A DNA stretch of 64,000 nucleotides from Calliopsis andreniformis (lineage: Eukaryota > Arthropoda > Insecta > Hymenoptera > Andrenidae): contig NW_027480545.1 in assembly GCF_051401765.1 (NCBI RefSeq), positions 186,001 to 250,000 of the forward strand, read 5' to 3'. The stretch's first letter is position 1. Every line of letters starts with the position of its first letter. Below the pieces are notes generated by a model, which saw only the letters and a list, made by a program, of their open reading frames with translations, did not search any database and had not been told where the DNA came from. The position numbers and the translations under genes were made by a program. Of this stretch, positions 13,075-25,760 are shown piece by piece.

Positions 13075-13500
13075 AGGACTTAGTTTTGAGGGTTGAGTGA
13101 TGGGAACTGATGTTTGTGGATTGAGATTTGAAGATTGAAGAATGGGGATTGAGTATTGAAAACTGTGAATTGAGGATATTCTATTGAGGATTGAGGATTG
13201 ACAATTGATTGTTGAGGACTGAAGGCTAAAGATTGAGGATTCAGGATTGAGGATTCGGGATTGAGGTTTAAGGACTGAGGATTGAGGGTTGAGGATGGAG
13301 GATTGAAAAGAGTGGACTGAGTGTTGAGGATTGAGTGTTGAGAATTGATGTTTGAGGATTGAGATTTGATTATTGAATATTGTGGATTGAGTATTGAACC
13401 ATGAGAATTCAGGATACTCTATTGAGTATTAGGAATTGAGGATTGATGGTTGAGGGTTGTGTGTTGAATATTGAGGATTGAGGATTGAGGATTGAGGATT
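13075..13500 (+). repeat. M module copy 2
   Basis: The order is as in 9780-10250, with boxes at 13167 and 13405. The boxes are 238 bases apart, shorter because the GACGCTTGAGG stretch is missing. It starts with ACTTAGTTTTGAGGG, shared with 26995 but not with copy 1. Confidence 0.82.
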
Positions 13501-13752
13501 GAGGATTGAAGATTGAGTATTGAGGATTGAAGGTTGAGGATTGAGGATTGAGGATTGAGGATTGTAGATTGAGGATTGGGGATTGAGGATTGACGATTGA
13601 GGATTGAGTATTGACGATTGAGAATTGAGGATTGAGGATTGAAGGTTGAGTGTTGAGGATTGAAGGTTGAGGATTGACGATTGAGTATTGAGGATAGAGG
13701 ATGCCGACTGAGGTTTGAGGTTTGAGGTTTGAGTATTGCATCCTGAGAATTC

Positions 13753-13808
13753 AGGATGTTCTATTGAGTACTGAGAATTGAGGATGTTCTATTGAGTACT
13801 GAGAATTG
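13753..13808 (+). repeat. 28-base direct tandem duplication
   Basis: Bases 13753-13780 and 13781-13808 are identical. The unit spans four heptamers and includes the ATGTTCTATTGAG part of an EcoRI box but not the GAATTC. The repeat is absent from the sister copies at 1973 and 12369, so it arose after the larger duplication. Confidence 0.93.
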
Positions 13809-14994
13809 AGGATTGATGCTTTAGCATTGAGGATTCAGGATTGAGGATTGAGGATTGAGTATTGAAGATTGAGGATTGATGATTGAGGATTTAGGATTGA
13901 GGACAGAGGATTGAGGATTGAGTATTGAGGATTGAGGATTGAGGATTAAAGATTGAGTATTGAGGATTGAAGATTGAGGATTGTGGATTGAAGATTGAGT
14001 ATTGAGGATTGAAGATTGAGGATTGAGGATTGAGGATTGAGAATTGACGATGAGGGCTGAGGGTTGAGGATTGAGGTTTGAGGACTGAGGACTGACGATT
14101 GAGCATTGAGAATTGAGGACTGAGGATTGAGGATTGAGGATTGAAGATTGAGGATTGGGTATCGAGGATTCAACATTGAGGATTGAGGATTGAGGATCGA
14201 GGATTGAGGATTGAGGATTGAAGATTGAATATTGATGATTGAAGACTGAGGATTGAGGATTGAGGGTTGTGGATTGAGGACGATGTCTGAGGGTTGAGCA
14301 TTGATGTTTGATGTCTGAGGATTGAGGATTGAGGATTGAGAATTGAGGATTGACGATTGAGTATTGAGGTTTGAAGGTTGAGAATTGATGTTTGAGGATT
14401 GAGATTTGATTATTGAATATTGTGGATTGAGTATTGAACAATGAGAATTCAGGATACTCTATTGAGTATTAGGAATTGAGGATTGATGGTTGAGGGTTGT
14501 GTGTTGAATATTGAGGATTGAGGATTGAGGATTGAGGATTGAGGATTGAAGATTGAGTATTGAGGATTGAAGGTTGAGGATTGAGGATTGAGGATTGAGG
14601 ATTGAAGATTGGGGATTGGGGATTGAGGATTGACGACTGAGGATTGAGTATTGACGATTGAGAATTGAGGATTGAGGATTGAAGATTGAGTATTGAGGAT
14701 TGAAGATTGAGGATTGAGGATTGAGGATTGAGGATTGAGGACTGAGGATTGAGGATTGAGGATTGAGCATTGAGGATTGAAGATTGAGGACTGGGGATTG
14801 AGGATTGAAGATTGAGGATTAAGGATTGAGGATTGAGGATTGAGGTTTGAGGAATGAGGATTGAGGATTGAGGATTGAGGATTGAAGATTGAGTATTGAC
14901 GATTGAAGATTGAGTATTGAGGATTGAGAGTTGACGATTGAGGACGAGGGCTGACGGTTGAGGATTGTGGCTGGAGGATTGAGCATTGAGGACT

Positions 14995-15535
14995 GAAGAT
15001 TGGGGACTGGGGACTGAGGATTGATGATTGAGGATTAAGGATTGAGGATTCTGGATTGGGGATCTAGGATTGGAGATTGATTATTGAGGATTGAAGATTG
15101 AGGGTTGAGGATTGAGGATTGAGAATTGAGAATTGAGGATGAGGACTGAGGGTTGAGGATTGAGGTTTGAGGTACGAGGATTGAGGATTGAGGATTGAGG
15201 ATTGAGGACTGAGGATTGACGATTGAGTATTGAAGATTGAGGATTGATGACTGAGGATTGAGGATTGATGATTGATGATTGCGGATTGAGTATTGAAAAT
15301 TGAGTATTGAGAATTGAATATTGAGGATTGATGATTGAGGATTGAGGATTGAAAATTGAGTATTGAGGATTGAAGTTTGAGGATTGAGGATTGACGATTG
15401 AGGATTGAGGATTGAGGTTTGAGGATTGATGATGAGGGCTGAGGGTTGAGGATTGAGGTGTGAGGTCTGAGGACTGAGGATTGAGGATCGAGAATTGAGG
15501 ATTGAGGATTGAGGATTGAAGATTGAGGATTGGGT
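14995..15535 (+). repeat. GGTACGAGG module, copy 2
   Basis: This repeats 7735-8275 at offset 7,255, rising to 7,262 after one extra heptamer near 15180. CTAG lies at 15064, GGTAC at 15171 and GGTGTG at 15457. One unit before the CTAG box is mutated to TTCTGGA. After 15535 the sequence leaves the 8224 partner and enters the local duplications below. Confidence 0.78.
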
Positions 15536-15539
15536 ATTG

Positions 15540-16270
15540 AGGATTGAGGATTGAGGATTGAGGATTGAGTATTGAAGGTTGAGGATTGATGGCTGAGGAT
15601 TGAGGGTTGAGGATTGAGGATTGAGGATTGAAGATTGAGTGTTGAGGATTGAAGGTTGAGGATTGAGGATTGAGGATTGAGGATTGAGGATTGAAGATTG
15701 AGGATTGAGAATTGAGGATTGTGGATTGAAGATTGAGTATTGAGGAATGAAGATTGAGGATTGAGGATTGAGGATTGAGGATTGAGGATTGAGAATGTGG
15801 ACTGAGGTTTGAGGATTGAGGTTTGAGGAATGAGGATTGAGGATTGAGGATTGAGGATTGAGGATTGAGGATTGAGGATTGAGTATTGAAGGTTGAGGAT
15901 TGATGGCTGAGGATTGAGGATTGAGGATTGAGGATTGAGGATTGAGAATTGAGAATGTGGACTGAGGTTTGAGGATTGAGGTTTGAGGAATGAGGATTGA
16001 GGATTGAGGATTGAGGATTGAGGATTGAGGATTGAGGATTGAGTATTGAAGGTTGAGGATTGATGGCTGAGGATTGAGGGTTGAGGATTGAGGATTGAGG
16101 ATTGAAGATTGAGTGTTGAGGATTGAAGGTTGAGGATTGAGGATTGAGGATTGAGGATTGAGGATTGAAGATTGAGGATTGAGAATTGAGGATTGTGGAT
16201 TGAAGATTGAGTATTGAGGAATGAAGATTGAGGATTGAGGATTGAGGATTGAGGATTGAGGATTGAAGAT
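15540..16270 (+). repeat. Nested local tandem duplications, periods 474 and 160
   Basis: The block starting at GGCTGAGGAT (15591) recurs at 16065, offset 474. Inside it, the block starting GAGAATGTGGACTGAGG at 15791 recurs at 15951, offset 160. The 160-base spacing is one base short of 23 heptamers and 474 is two short of 68, so register is not strictly kept. There is no EcoRI or CTAG box in this stretch. Confidence 0.85.
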
Positions 16271-18230
16271 TGAAGATTGCGGACTGAGTGTTGAAGGTTG
16301 AGTGATGAGAATTGATGTTTGTGGATGGAGATTTGAAGATTGAAGATTGATGATTGAGTATTGAAAACTGAGAATTCAGGATATTCTATTGAGTATTGAG
16401 AATTTTGGATTGATGGTTGAGTATTGAGTATTGACGGTTGAGGGTTGTGTGTTGAATATTGCGGATTGGCGGATTGAGTATTGAAGATCGAGGACTGAGG
16501 ATTGAGGATTGAGTATTGAGGATTGAGGATTGTGTGTTGAGGATTGAGGATTGAAGATTGAGTATTGATGAGTGGAGATTGCGGATTGACTATTGAGGGT
16601 TGAGGTTTGAGGACGAGGACTGAGGGTTGAGGATTGAGGTTTGAGGACAGAGGATTGAGGATTGAGGATTGAGAATTGATAATTGATGATTGAGGATTGA
16701 AGATTTAGGATTGGGTATTGAGGATTAAGGATTGGGGATTGAGGTTCTAGTATTGGAGATTGATTATTTAGGATTGAAGATAGAGGGTTGAAGATTGAGG
16801 ATTGAGGATTGAGAATTGAGAATTGAGGATGTGGACTGAGGTTTGAGGATTGAGGATTGAAGACTGAGTATTGAGGATTGAAGATTGAGGATTGGGTATT
16901 GAGGATTGAAGAATGAGGATTGAGGATTGAGGATTGAGGATAGAGGATTGAAGATTGAGTATTGAGGATTGAAGATTGACGATTGAGGATTGTGGGTTGA
17001 AGATTGAGTATTGAACATTGAGGACTGAGTGTTGAGGGTTCAGTGATGAGAATTGATGTTTGTGGATAGAGGTTTGAAGATTGCAGATTCAGTATTGAGT
17101 ACTGAAAACTGTGAATTGAGGATATTCTATTGACGATTGAGGATTGTCAACTGATTGTTGAGGACTGAGGGCTGAAGATTGAGGATTCAGGATTGAGGAT
17201 TCAGAATTGAGGTTTGGAGACTGAGGATTGAGGATTGAAGAAAGATTATTGAGGATTGAGGGTTGAGAATTGAGGATTGAGGATTGAGGAATGAAGATTG
17301 AGGGTTGGCTAATGAGGATTGAAGAATGAGGATTGAGGATTGAGGATTAGGATTGACGATTGAAGGTTGAGTATTGAGGATTGAAGATTGAGGATTGAGG
17401 ACTGAGGATTGAGGATTGAGTATTGAGGATTGAGGATTGAGGATTAAAGATTGAGTATTGAGGATTGAAGATTGAGGATTGTGGATTGGAGGTTGAGTAT
17501 TGAGGATTGAAGATTGAGGATTGGGAATTGAGGATTGAGTATTGGGGATTGAGGATCTAGTATTGGAGATTGATTATTTAGGATTGAAGATAGAGGGTTG
17601 AGGGTTGAGGATTGAGGATTGAGAATTGAGAACTGAGGATGAGAACTGAGGTTTGAGGATTGAAGTTTGAGGAGTGAGGATTGAGGATTGAGGATTGAGG
17701 ATTGAGGATTGAGGATTGAGGATTGACGATTGAGTATTGAAGGTTGAGTATTGATGTCCGAGGATTGAGGATTGAGGATTCAGGATTGAGGTTTGAGGAT
17801 CGAGGATGAGGGCTGAGGTTTCAGGTTTAAGGTTTAAGGACTGAGGACTGAGGATTGAGGATTGAGAATTGAGGATTGAGGATTGAGGATTGAAGATTGA
17901 GGATTTGGTATTGAGGATTGAAGAATGAGGATTGAGGATTGAGGATTGAGGATTGAGGATTGAAGATTGAGTATTGAGGATTGATGACTGACGATTGAGG
18001 ATTGTGGATTGAAGATTGAGTATTGAACATTGAGGGCTGAGTGTTGAGGGTTCAGTGATGAGAATTGATGTTTGTGGATAGAGGTTTGAAGATTGCAGAT
18101 TGAGTATTGAGTATTGAAAACTGTGAATTGAGGATATTCTATTGAGGATTGAGGATTGTCAACTGATTGTTGAGAACTGAGGGCTGAAGATTGAGGATTC
18201 AGGATTGAGGATTCAGAATTGTGGTTTGAG
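16271..18230 (+). repeat. Array segment duplicated from or with 4575-5760
   Basis: An EcoRI box (16372), CTAG boxes (16747 and 17557) and GTGAATTG boxes (17113 and 18125) are present. The CTAG-to-GTGAATTG interval occurs twice here in tandem (16740-17220 and 17550-18230) and once at 5050-5760. At 17341 a unit has lost bases, giving GGATTAGGATTG, a register break shared with about 21270. Confidence 0.75.
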
Positions 18231-21200
18231 GAATGAGGATTGAGGATTGAGGATTGAGGATTGAGGATTGAGGATTGAAAATTGAGTATTGAGGATTGAA
18301 GGTTGAGGACTGAGGAATAAGGATTGAGGATTGAGGATGAGGGCTGAGGGTTGAGGATTGAGGTTTGAGGACTGAGGACTGAGGATTGAGGAATGAGAAT
18401 TGAGGATTGAGGATTGAGGATTGAGGATTGAAGATTGAGGATTGGGTATTGAGGATTGAAGAATGAGGATTGAGCATTGAGGATTGAGGATTGAGGATTG
18501 AATATTGAGTATTGATGATTGAAGATTGAGGATTGAGGATTGAGGGTTGTGGATTGAGGATTGAGGATTGAGGATTGAGGCTTGAGGATTGAGGATTGAA
18601 GATTGAGGACTGGGGATTGAGGATTGAAGATTGAGGATTAAGGATTGAGGATTAGGGACTGAGGATCTAGGATTGAATATTGATTATTGAGCATTGAATA
18701 TTGAGGATTGAGGATTGAGGATTGAGAATTGAGAATTGAGGATAAAGACTGAGGGTAGAGGATTGAGGTTTGAGGAATGAGGATTGAGGATTGAGGATTG
18801 AGGATTGAAGATTGAGTATTGATGATTGAAGATTGAGGATTGAGGATTGAGGGTTGAGGACTGAGGACGAGGACTGACGGTTGAGGATTGTGGTTTGAGG
18901 ATTGAGGATTGAGGATTGAGAACTGAGGATGAGGGCTGAGGTTTGAGGATTGAGGTTTGAGGAATGAGGATTGAGGATTGAGGATTGAGGATTGAGGATT
19001 GAGGATTGAGTATTGAAGGTTGAGGATTGATGACTGAGGATTGAGGACTGCGGATTGACGATTGAGGATTGGGGATTGAGGGTTGAAGGTTGAGGATTGA
19101 CGATTGAGGGCTGAGGATTGAGGATGATGGCTGAGGTTTGAGGTTTGAGGTTTAAGTATTGAATGCTGAGAATTCAGAATATTCTATTGAGTATTGAGAA
19201 TTGAGGATTGATGGTTTAGTATTGAGGATTCAGGATTGAGGATTGAGGATTGAGTATTGAAGATTGAGGATTGATGATTGAGGATTTAGGATTGAGGATT
19301 GAGGATTGATGATTGAGGATTGAGGATTGGGGACTGAGGATTGAAGATTCAGTATTGAGTATTGAGAATTGAGGATTGATTGTTGAGTATTGAGGATTGA
19401 AGGTTGATGGTTTTGTGTTGAATATTGAGGATTGAGGATTGAGGATTGAGGATTGAGGATTGAAGATTGAGTATTGAGGATTGAAGGTTGAGTATTGAGG
19501 ATTGAGGATTGAGGATTGAGGATTGAAGATTGAGGATTGGGTATTGAGGATTGAGGATTGAGGATTCAGGATTGAGGATTGGGGACTGAGGGTTGAAGAT
19601 TCAGGATTGAGGATTGAGGATTGAGGATTGAGGATTGAGGATTGAATATTCAGTATTGAGGATTGAAGATTGAGAATTGAGGATTGACGATTGAACATTG
19701 AGGACTGAGTGTTCAGGGTTGAGTGATGAGAATTGATGTTTGTGGATAGGTATTTGAAGATTGCAGATTGAGCATTGAGTATTGAAAACTGTGAATTCAT
19801 AATATTCTATTGAGGATTGAGAATTGACAACTGATTGTTGAGGACTGAGGTCTGAAGATTGAGTATTCAGGATTGAGGATTCAGAATTGAGGATTGAAGA
19901 TTGAGGACTAAGGACTGAGGGTTGGGGATTGAGGTTTGAGGAATGAGGATTGAGGATTGAGGATTGAAGATTGAGTATTGATGATTGAAGATTGAGGATT
20001 GAGGATTGAGGGTTGAGGATTGAGGACGAGGACTGACAGTTGAGGATTGAGGTTTGAGGTCTGAGGACTGAGGATTGAGGGTTGAGAATTAAGGATTGAG
20101 GATTGAGGATTGAAGATTGAGGATTGGGTATTGAGGATTGAAGAATGAGGATTGAGGATTGAGTATTGAGGATTGAGGATTGAAGATTGAGTATTGAGGA
20201 TTGAAGACTGACGATTGAGGATTGAGGATTGAGGGTTGAGGATTGTGGATTGAGGATTGAAGATTGAGGATTGGGGACTGAGCGTTGAGTGTTGAGTGAT
20301 GAGAGTTGGTGTTTGTGGATAGAGGTTTAAAGGTTTCAGAATGAGTATTGGGTATTCAAATCTGTGAATTGATGATATTCTATTGAGGATTCAGAATTGA
20401 CAACTGATTGTTGATTACTGAGGTCTGAAGATTGAGGATTCAGGATTGAGGACGAGGACTGAGGGTTGAGTATTGATGTTTGAGGTCTGAGGATTGAGGA
20501 TTGAGGATTGAGAATTGGGGATTGAGGATTGAGGATTGAAGATTGAGGATTGGGTATTGAGGATTGAAGAATGAGGATTGAGGATTGAGGATTGAGGATT
20601 GAGGATTGAAGATTGAGTATTGAGGTTGAAGATTGAGGATTGAGGACTGAGGTTTGAGGATTGAGGATTGAGGATAAGGGCTGAGGTTTGAGGTTTGAGG
20701 TTTGAGTATAGATTCCTGAGAATTCAGGATATTCTATTGAGTATTGAGAATTGAGGATTGATGGTTGAGTATTGAGGATTGGCGGATTGAGTATTGAAGA
20801 TTGAGGACTGTGGACTGAGGATTGAGTATTGAGGATTGAGGATTGAGTATTGAGAATTGAGGGTTGAAGATTGAGTATTGACCAGTGGAGATTGAGGATT
20901 GAGTATTGAAGGTTGAGGATTGATGACTGAGGATTGAGGGTTGAGGATTGAGGATTGAGGATTGAAGATCGAGTGTTGAGGATTGAGGGTTGAGGGTTGA
21001 GGATTGAGTATTGAGGATTGAGAATGAGGGTTGAGGTTTGAGGTTTGAGGTTTAATGACTGAGGACTGAGGATTGAGGATTGAGAATTGAGGATTGAGGA
21101 TTGAGGATTGAAGATTGAGGATTTGGTGTTGAGGATTGAAGAATGAGGATTGAGGATTGAAAAACGATTATTGAGGATTGAGGGTTGAGAATTGAGGATT

Positions 21201-21390
21201 GAGGATTGAGGAATGAAGATTGAGGATTGGGTAATGAGGATTGAAGAATGAGGATTGAGGATTGAGGATTAGGATTGAGGATTGAAGGTTCAGTATTGAG
21301 GATTGAAGATTGAGGATTGAGGACTGAGGATTGAGGATTGAGTATTGAGGATTGAGGATTGAGGATTAAAGATTGAGTATTGAGGATTGA
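18231..21390 (+). repeat. Array segment, mixed box types
   Basis: This is heptamer array with no gene. Boxes lie at 19170 (ATGCTGAGAATTCAGAAT, decayed stem), 19793 (GTGAATTC form), 20366 and 20720 (ATTCCTGAGAATTC, stem reduced to six pairs), with CTAG at 18667. Near 20620 one unit is shortened (TATTGAGGTTGAAG), also seen near 26690. The stretch 20430-20640 resembles 11260-11480 and 25720-25950. Confidence 0.75.
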
Positions 21391-21394
21391 AGAT

Positions 21395-21850
21395 TGAGGA
21401 CTTAGTTTTGTGGGTTGAGTGATGGGAACTGATGTTTGTGGATTGAGATTTGAAGATTTAAGAATGGGGACTGAGTATTGAAAACTGTGAATTGAGGATA
21501 TTCTATTGAGGATTGAGGATTGACAATTGATTGTTGAGGACTGAGGGCTAAAGATTGAGGATTCAGGATTGAGGATTCGGGATTGAGGTTTAAGGACTGA
21601 GGATTGAGGGTTGAGGATTGAGGATTGAGGATTGACGCTTGAGGATTGAGGGTTGAGGATGGAGGATTGAAAAGAGTGGAATGAGTGTTGAGGATTGAGT
21701 GTTGAGTATTGATGTTTGAGGATTGAGATTTGATTATTGAATATTGTGGATTGAGTATTGAACCATGAGAATTCAGGATACTCTATTGAGTATTAGGAAT
21801 TGAGGATTGATGGTTGAGGGTTGTGTGTTGAATATTGAGGATTGAGGATT
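21395..21850 (+). repeat. M module copy 3
   Basis: Boxes lie at 21489 and 21769, 280 bases apart. CTTAGTTTTGTGGG at 21401 is shared only with copy 4 (23763, offset 2,362), so these two are the closest relatives. Confidence 0.83.
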
Positions 21851-23750
21851 GAGGATTGAGGATTGAGGATTGAAGATTGAGTATTGAGGATTGAAGGTTG
21901 AGGATTGAGGATTGAGGATTGAGGATTGAAGATTGAGGATTGGGGATTGAGGATTGAAGATTGAGGATTGAGTATTGACGATTGAGAATTGAGGATTGAG
22001 GATTGAAGATTGAGTATTGAGGATTGAGGATTGAAGAACGATTATTGAGGATTGAGGGTTGAGAATTGAGGATTGAGGATTGAGGAATGAAGATTGAGGA
22101 TTGGGTAATGAGGATTGAAGGTTGAGGATTGAGGATTGAGGACTGAAGATTGGGGACTGGGGACTGAGGATTGATGATTGAGGATTAAGGATTGAGGATT
22201 GGGGATTGGGGATCTAGGATTGGAGATTGATTATTGAGGATTTAAGATTGAGGGTTGAGGATTGAGGATTGAGAATTGAGAATTGAGGATGAGGACTGAG
22301 GGTTGAGGATTGAGGTTTGAGGTACGAGGATTGAGGATCGAGAATTGAGGATTGAGGATTGAGGATTGAGTATTGAAGATTGAGGATTGGGGATTGAGGA
22401 TTGAGGATTGACGATTGAGGATTGAGTATTGACGATTGAGAATTGAGGATTGAGGATTGAAGATTGAGTATTGAGGATTGAAGATTGAGGATTGAGTATT
22501 GAGGATTGGGGATTGAGGACTGAGGATTGAGGATTGAGTATTGAGCATTGAGGATTGAAGATTGAGGACTGGGGATTGAGGATTGAAGATTGAGGATTAA
22601 GGAATGAGGATTGAGGATTGAGGATGGAGGATTGACGCTTGAGGATTGAGGGTTGAGGATGGAGGATTGAAAAGAGTGGACTGAGTGTTGAGGATAGAGT
22701 GTTGAGAATTGACGTTTTAGGATTGAGATTTGATTATTGAATATTGTGGATTGAGTATTGAACCATGAGAATTCAGGATACTCTATTGAGTATTAGGAAT
22801 TGAGGATTGATGGTTGAGTATTGAGGATTGGTGGTTGAGGGTTGTTTGTTGAATATTGAGGATTGAGGAGTGAGGATTGAGGATTGAAGATTGAGGATTG
22901 GGGATTGAGGATTGACGATTGAGGATTGAGTATTGACGATTGAGAATTGAGGATTGAGGATTGAAGATTGAGTATTGAGGATTGAAGATTGAGGATTGAG
23001 GATTGAGGATTGAGGATTGAGGACTGAGGATTGAGGATTGAGGATTGAGCATTGAGGATTGAAGATTGAGGACTGGGGATTGAGGATTGAAGATTGAGGA
23101 TTAAGGATTGAGGATTGAGGATTGAGGTTTGAGGAATGAGGATTGAGGATTGAGGATTGAGGATTGAAGATTGAGTATTGACGATTGAAGATTGAGTATT
23201 GAGGATTGAGAGTTGACGATTGAGGACGAGGGCTGACGGTTGAGGTTTGTGGCTGGAGGATTGAGCATTGAGGATTGAGAATTGAGGATGAGGACAGAGG
23301 TTTGAGGATTTAGGTTTGAGGAATGAGCATTGAGGATTGGGGATTGAGGATTGAGGATTGAGGATTGAGTATTGAAGGTTGAGGATTGATGACTGAGGAT
23401 TGAGGATTGCGGATTGAGGATTGAGGATTGAGGATTGAGCATTGAGGACTGAAGATTGGGGACTGGGGACTGAGGATTGTTGATTCAGGATTAAGGATTG
23501 AGGATTGGGGATTGGGGATCTAGGATTGGAGATTGATTATTGAGGATTGAAGATTGAGTGTTGAGGATTGAGGATTGAGAATTGAGAATTGAGGATGAGG
23601 ACTGAGGGTTGAGGATTGAGGTTTGAGGAATGAGGATTGAGGATTGAGGATTGAGGATTGAGGATTGAGGATTGAGGATTGAGGACTGAGGATTGAGGAT
23701 TGAGTATTGAGGATTGAGGATTGAGGATTAAAGATTGAGTATTGAGGATT
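21851..23750 (+). repeat. Array segment with partial M module
   Basis: This holds a partial M module at 22620-22860 (GACGCTTGAGG, GAAAAGAGTGG and the AACCATG box at 22769, without its GTGAATTG box), CTAG boxes at 22214 and 23520, and the GGTACGAGG unit at 22321. The stretch 22,860-23,480 resembles 14,590-15,060. Confidence 0.75.
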
Positions 23751-23754
23751 GAAG

Positions 23755-24215
23755 ATTGAGGACTTAGTTTTGTGGGTTGAGTGATGGGAACTGATGTTTG
23801 TGGATTGAGATTTGAAGATTGAAGAATGGGGACTGAGTATTGAAAACTGTGAATTGAGGATATTCTATTGAGGATTGAGGATTGACAATTGATTGTTGAG
23901 GACTGAGGGCTAAAGATTGAGGATTCAGGATTGAGGATTCGGGATTGAGGTTTAAGGACTGAGGATTGAGGGTTGAGGATTGAGGATTGAGGATTGACGC
24001 TTGTGGATTGAGGGTTGAGGATGGAGGATTGAAAAGAGTGGAATGAGTGTTGAGGATTGAGTGTTGAGTATTGATGTTTGAGGATTGAGATTTGATTATT
24101 GAATATTGTGGATTGAGTATTGAACCATGAGAATTGAGGATACTCTATTGAGTATTAGGAATTGAGGATTGATGGTTGAGGGTTGTGTGTTGAATATTGA
24201 GGATTGAGGATTGAG
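23755..24215 (+). repeat. M module copy 4 (EcoRI site lost)
   Basis: The boxes are at 23851 and 24131. The second reads GAATTGAGG where its relatives read GAATTCAGG, so the EcoRI site is lost by one substitution. Otherwise it aligns with copy 3 at offset 2,362. Confidence 0.83.
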
Positions 24216-24559
24216 GATTGAGGATTGAGGATTGAAGATTGAGTATTGAGGATTGAAGGTTGAGGATTGAGGATTGAGGATTGAGGATTGAAGATTGAGG
24301 ATTGGGGATTGAGGATTGACGATTGAGGATTGAGTATTGACGATTGAGAATTGAGGATTGAGGATTGAAGACTGAGTATTGAGGATTGAAGATTGAGGAT
24401 TGAGGATTGAGGATTGAGGATTGAGGACTGAGGATTGAGGATTGAGGATTGAGCATTGAGGATTGAAGATTGAGGACTGGGGATAGAGGATTGAAGATTT
24501 AGGATTAAGGATTGAGGATTGAGGATTGAGGTTTGAGGAATGAGGATTGAGGATTGAGG

Positions 24560-25280
24560 ATTGAGGATTGAAGATTGAGGGCTGAGGACTGAGGATTGAG
24601 TATTGAGGATTGAGGATTGAGTATTGTGGATTGAGGATTGAAGATTTCGGATTGGGTATTGAGGATTGAGGATTGGGGATTGAGGATCTAGTATTGGAGA
24701 TTGATTATTTGGGATTGAAGATAGAGGGTTGAGGATTGAGGATTGAGGATTGAGAATTGAGAATTGAGAATGAGGACTGAGGTTTGAGGATTGAGGTTTG
24801 AGGAATGAGGATTGAGGATTGAGGATTGAGGATTGAGGATTGAGGATTGCGGATTGAGTATTGAAGGTTGAGGATTGATGACTGAGGATTGAGGATTGAG
24901 GATTGAGGGTTGAGGATTGAGGACTGAAGATTGAGTGTTGAGGATTGAGGGTTGAGGGTTGAGGATTGAGTATTGAGGAATGAGGATGAGGGCTGAGGTT
25001 TGAGGTTTGAGGTTTAAGGACTGAGGACTGAGGACTGAGGATTGAGAATTGTGGATTGAGGATTGTGGATTGAAGATTGAGGATTTGGTATTGAGGATTG
25101 AAGAATGAGGATTGAGGATTGAGGATTGAGGATTGAGGATTGAAGATTGAGTATTGAGGGTTGAAGACAGACGATTGAGGCTTGAGGATTGAGGGTTGAA
25201 GATTTAGGATTGAGAATTGAGAATTGAGGATTGAGGATTGAAGATTGAGGATTGGGTATTGAGGATTGAAGAATCAGGAT
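24560..25280 (+). repeat. Relative of 3770-4440 without its EcoRI box
   Basis: The CTAG box at 24688 is followed by TATTTGGG and GATAGAGGG units, as in the 3880 segment (TATTTCGG) and in 28579-28900. The stretch then follows the order of 3900-4440, ending at GGGTTGAAGATTTAGG near 25195. Confidence 0.75.
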
Positions 25281-25760
25281 TGAGGATTGAGGATTGAGGA
25301 TTGAGGATTGAGTGTTGAAGATTGAGGATTGGGTATTGAGGATTGAAGAATGAGGATTGAGGATTGAGGATTGAGGATTGAGGATTGAAGATTGAGTATT
25401 GAGGTTTGAAGACTGACGATTGAGGGTTGAGGATTGAGGATTGAGGATTGAGGATTGAGGATTGATGATTGAGTATTGGGGATTGAAGATTGAGGATTGA
25501 GGATTGAGGATTGTGGATTGAGGATTGAAGATTGAGGATTGGGGACTGAGCGTTGAGTGTTGAGTGATGAGGATTGGTGTTTGTGGATAGAGATTTAAAG
25601 ATTTCAGATTGAGTATTGGGTATTGAAAACTGTGAATTGATGATATTCTATTGAGGATTGAGAATTGACAACTGATTGTTGAGGACTGAGGTCTGAAGAT
25701 TGAGGATTGAGGATTGAGGATTCAGGATTGAGGACGAGGACTGAGGGTTGAGTATTGATG
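25280..25760 (+). repeat. Third copy of the D1 part 848-1302
   Basis: The GTGAATTG box at 25634 aligns with 1202 (offset 24,432) and 11172. The flank TTTAAAGATTTCAGATTGAG is shared by all three. After the point where D1 copy 1 breaks (1302), this copy follows copy 2 (GACGAGGACTGAGGG), which supports a deletion in copy 1. Confidence 0.8.

Larger units (their letters stand above)
12317..14390 (+). repeat. Internal tandem duplication in D1 copy 2, period about 1,383-1,411
   Basis: GGATGCCGG at 12316 matches GGATGCCGA at 13699 (offset 1,383). After a 28-base tandem doubling at 13753-13808 the offset becomes 1,411, as at TAGCATTGAG, 12411 and 13822. The match runs to about 14,380. Between the two halves, 13053-13500 is an M module. 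Confidence 0.82.
9971..15139 (+). repeat. Segmental duplication D1, copy 2 (expanded)
   Basis: This is the second copy of 1-3402, longer by 1,767 bases. The difference resolves into a 447-base segment missing from copy 1 near 1302, a 21-base loss near 12170, a 1,334-base gain from an internal tandem duplication (12317-14390), and one extra heptamer. Shared boxes lie at 10152, 10606, 11172, 12364 and 14445; 13167, 13405 and 13747 belong to the gained part. Confidence 0.85.
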
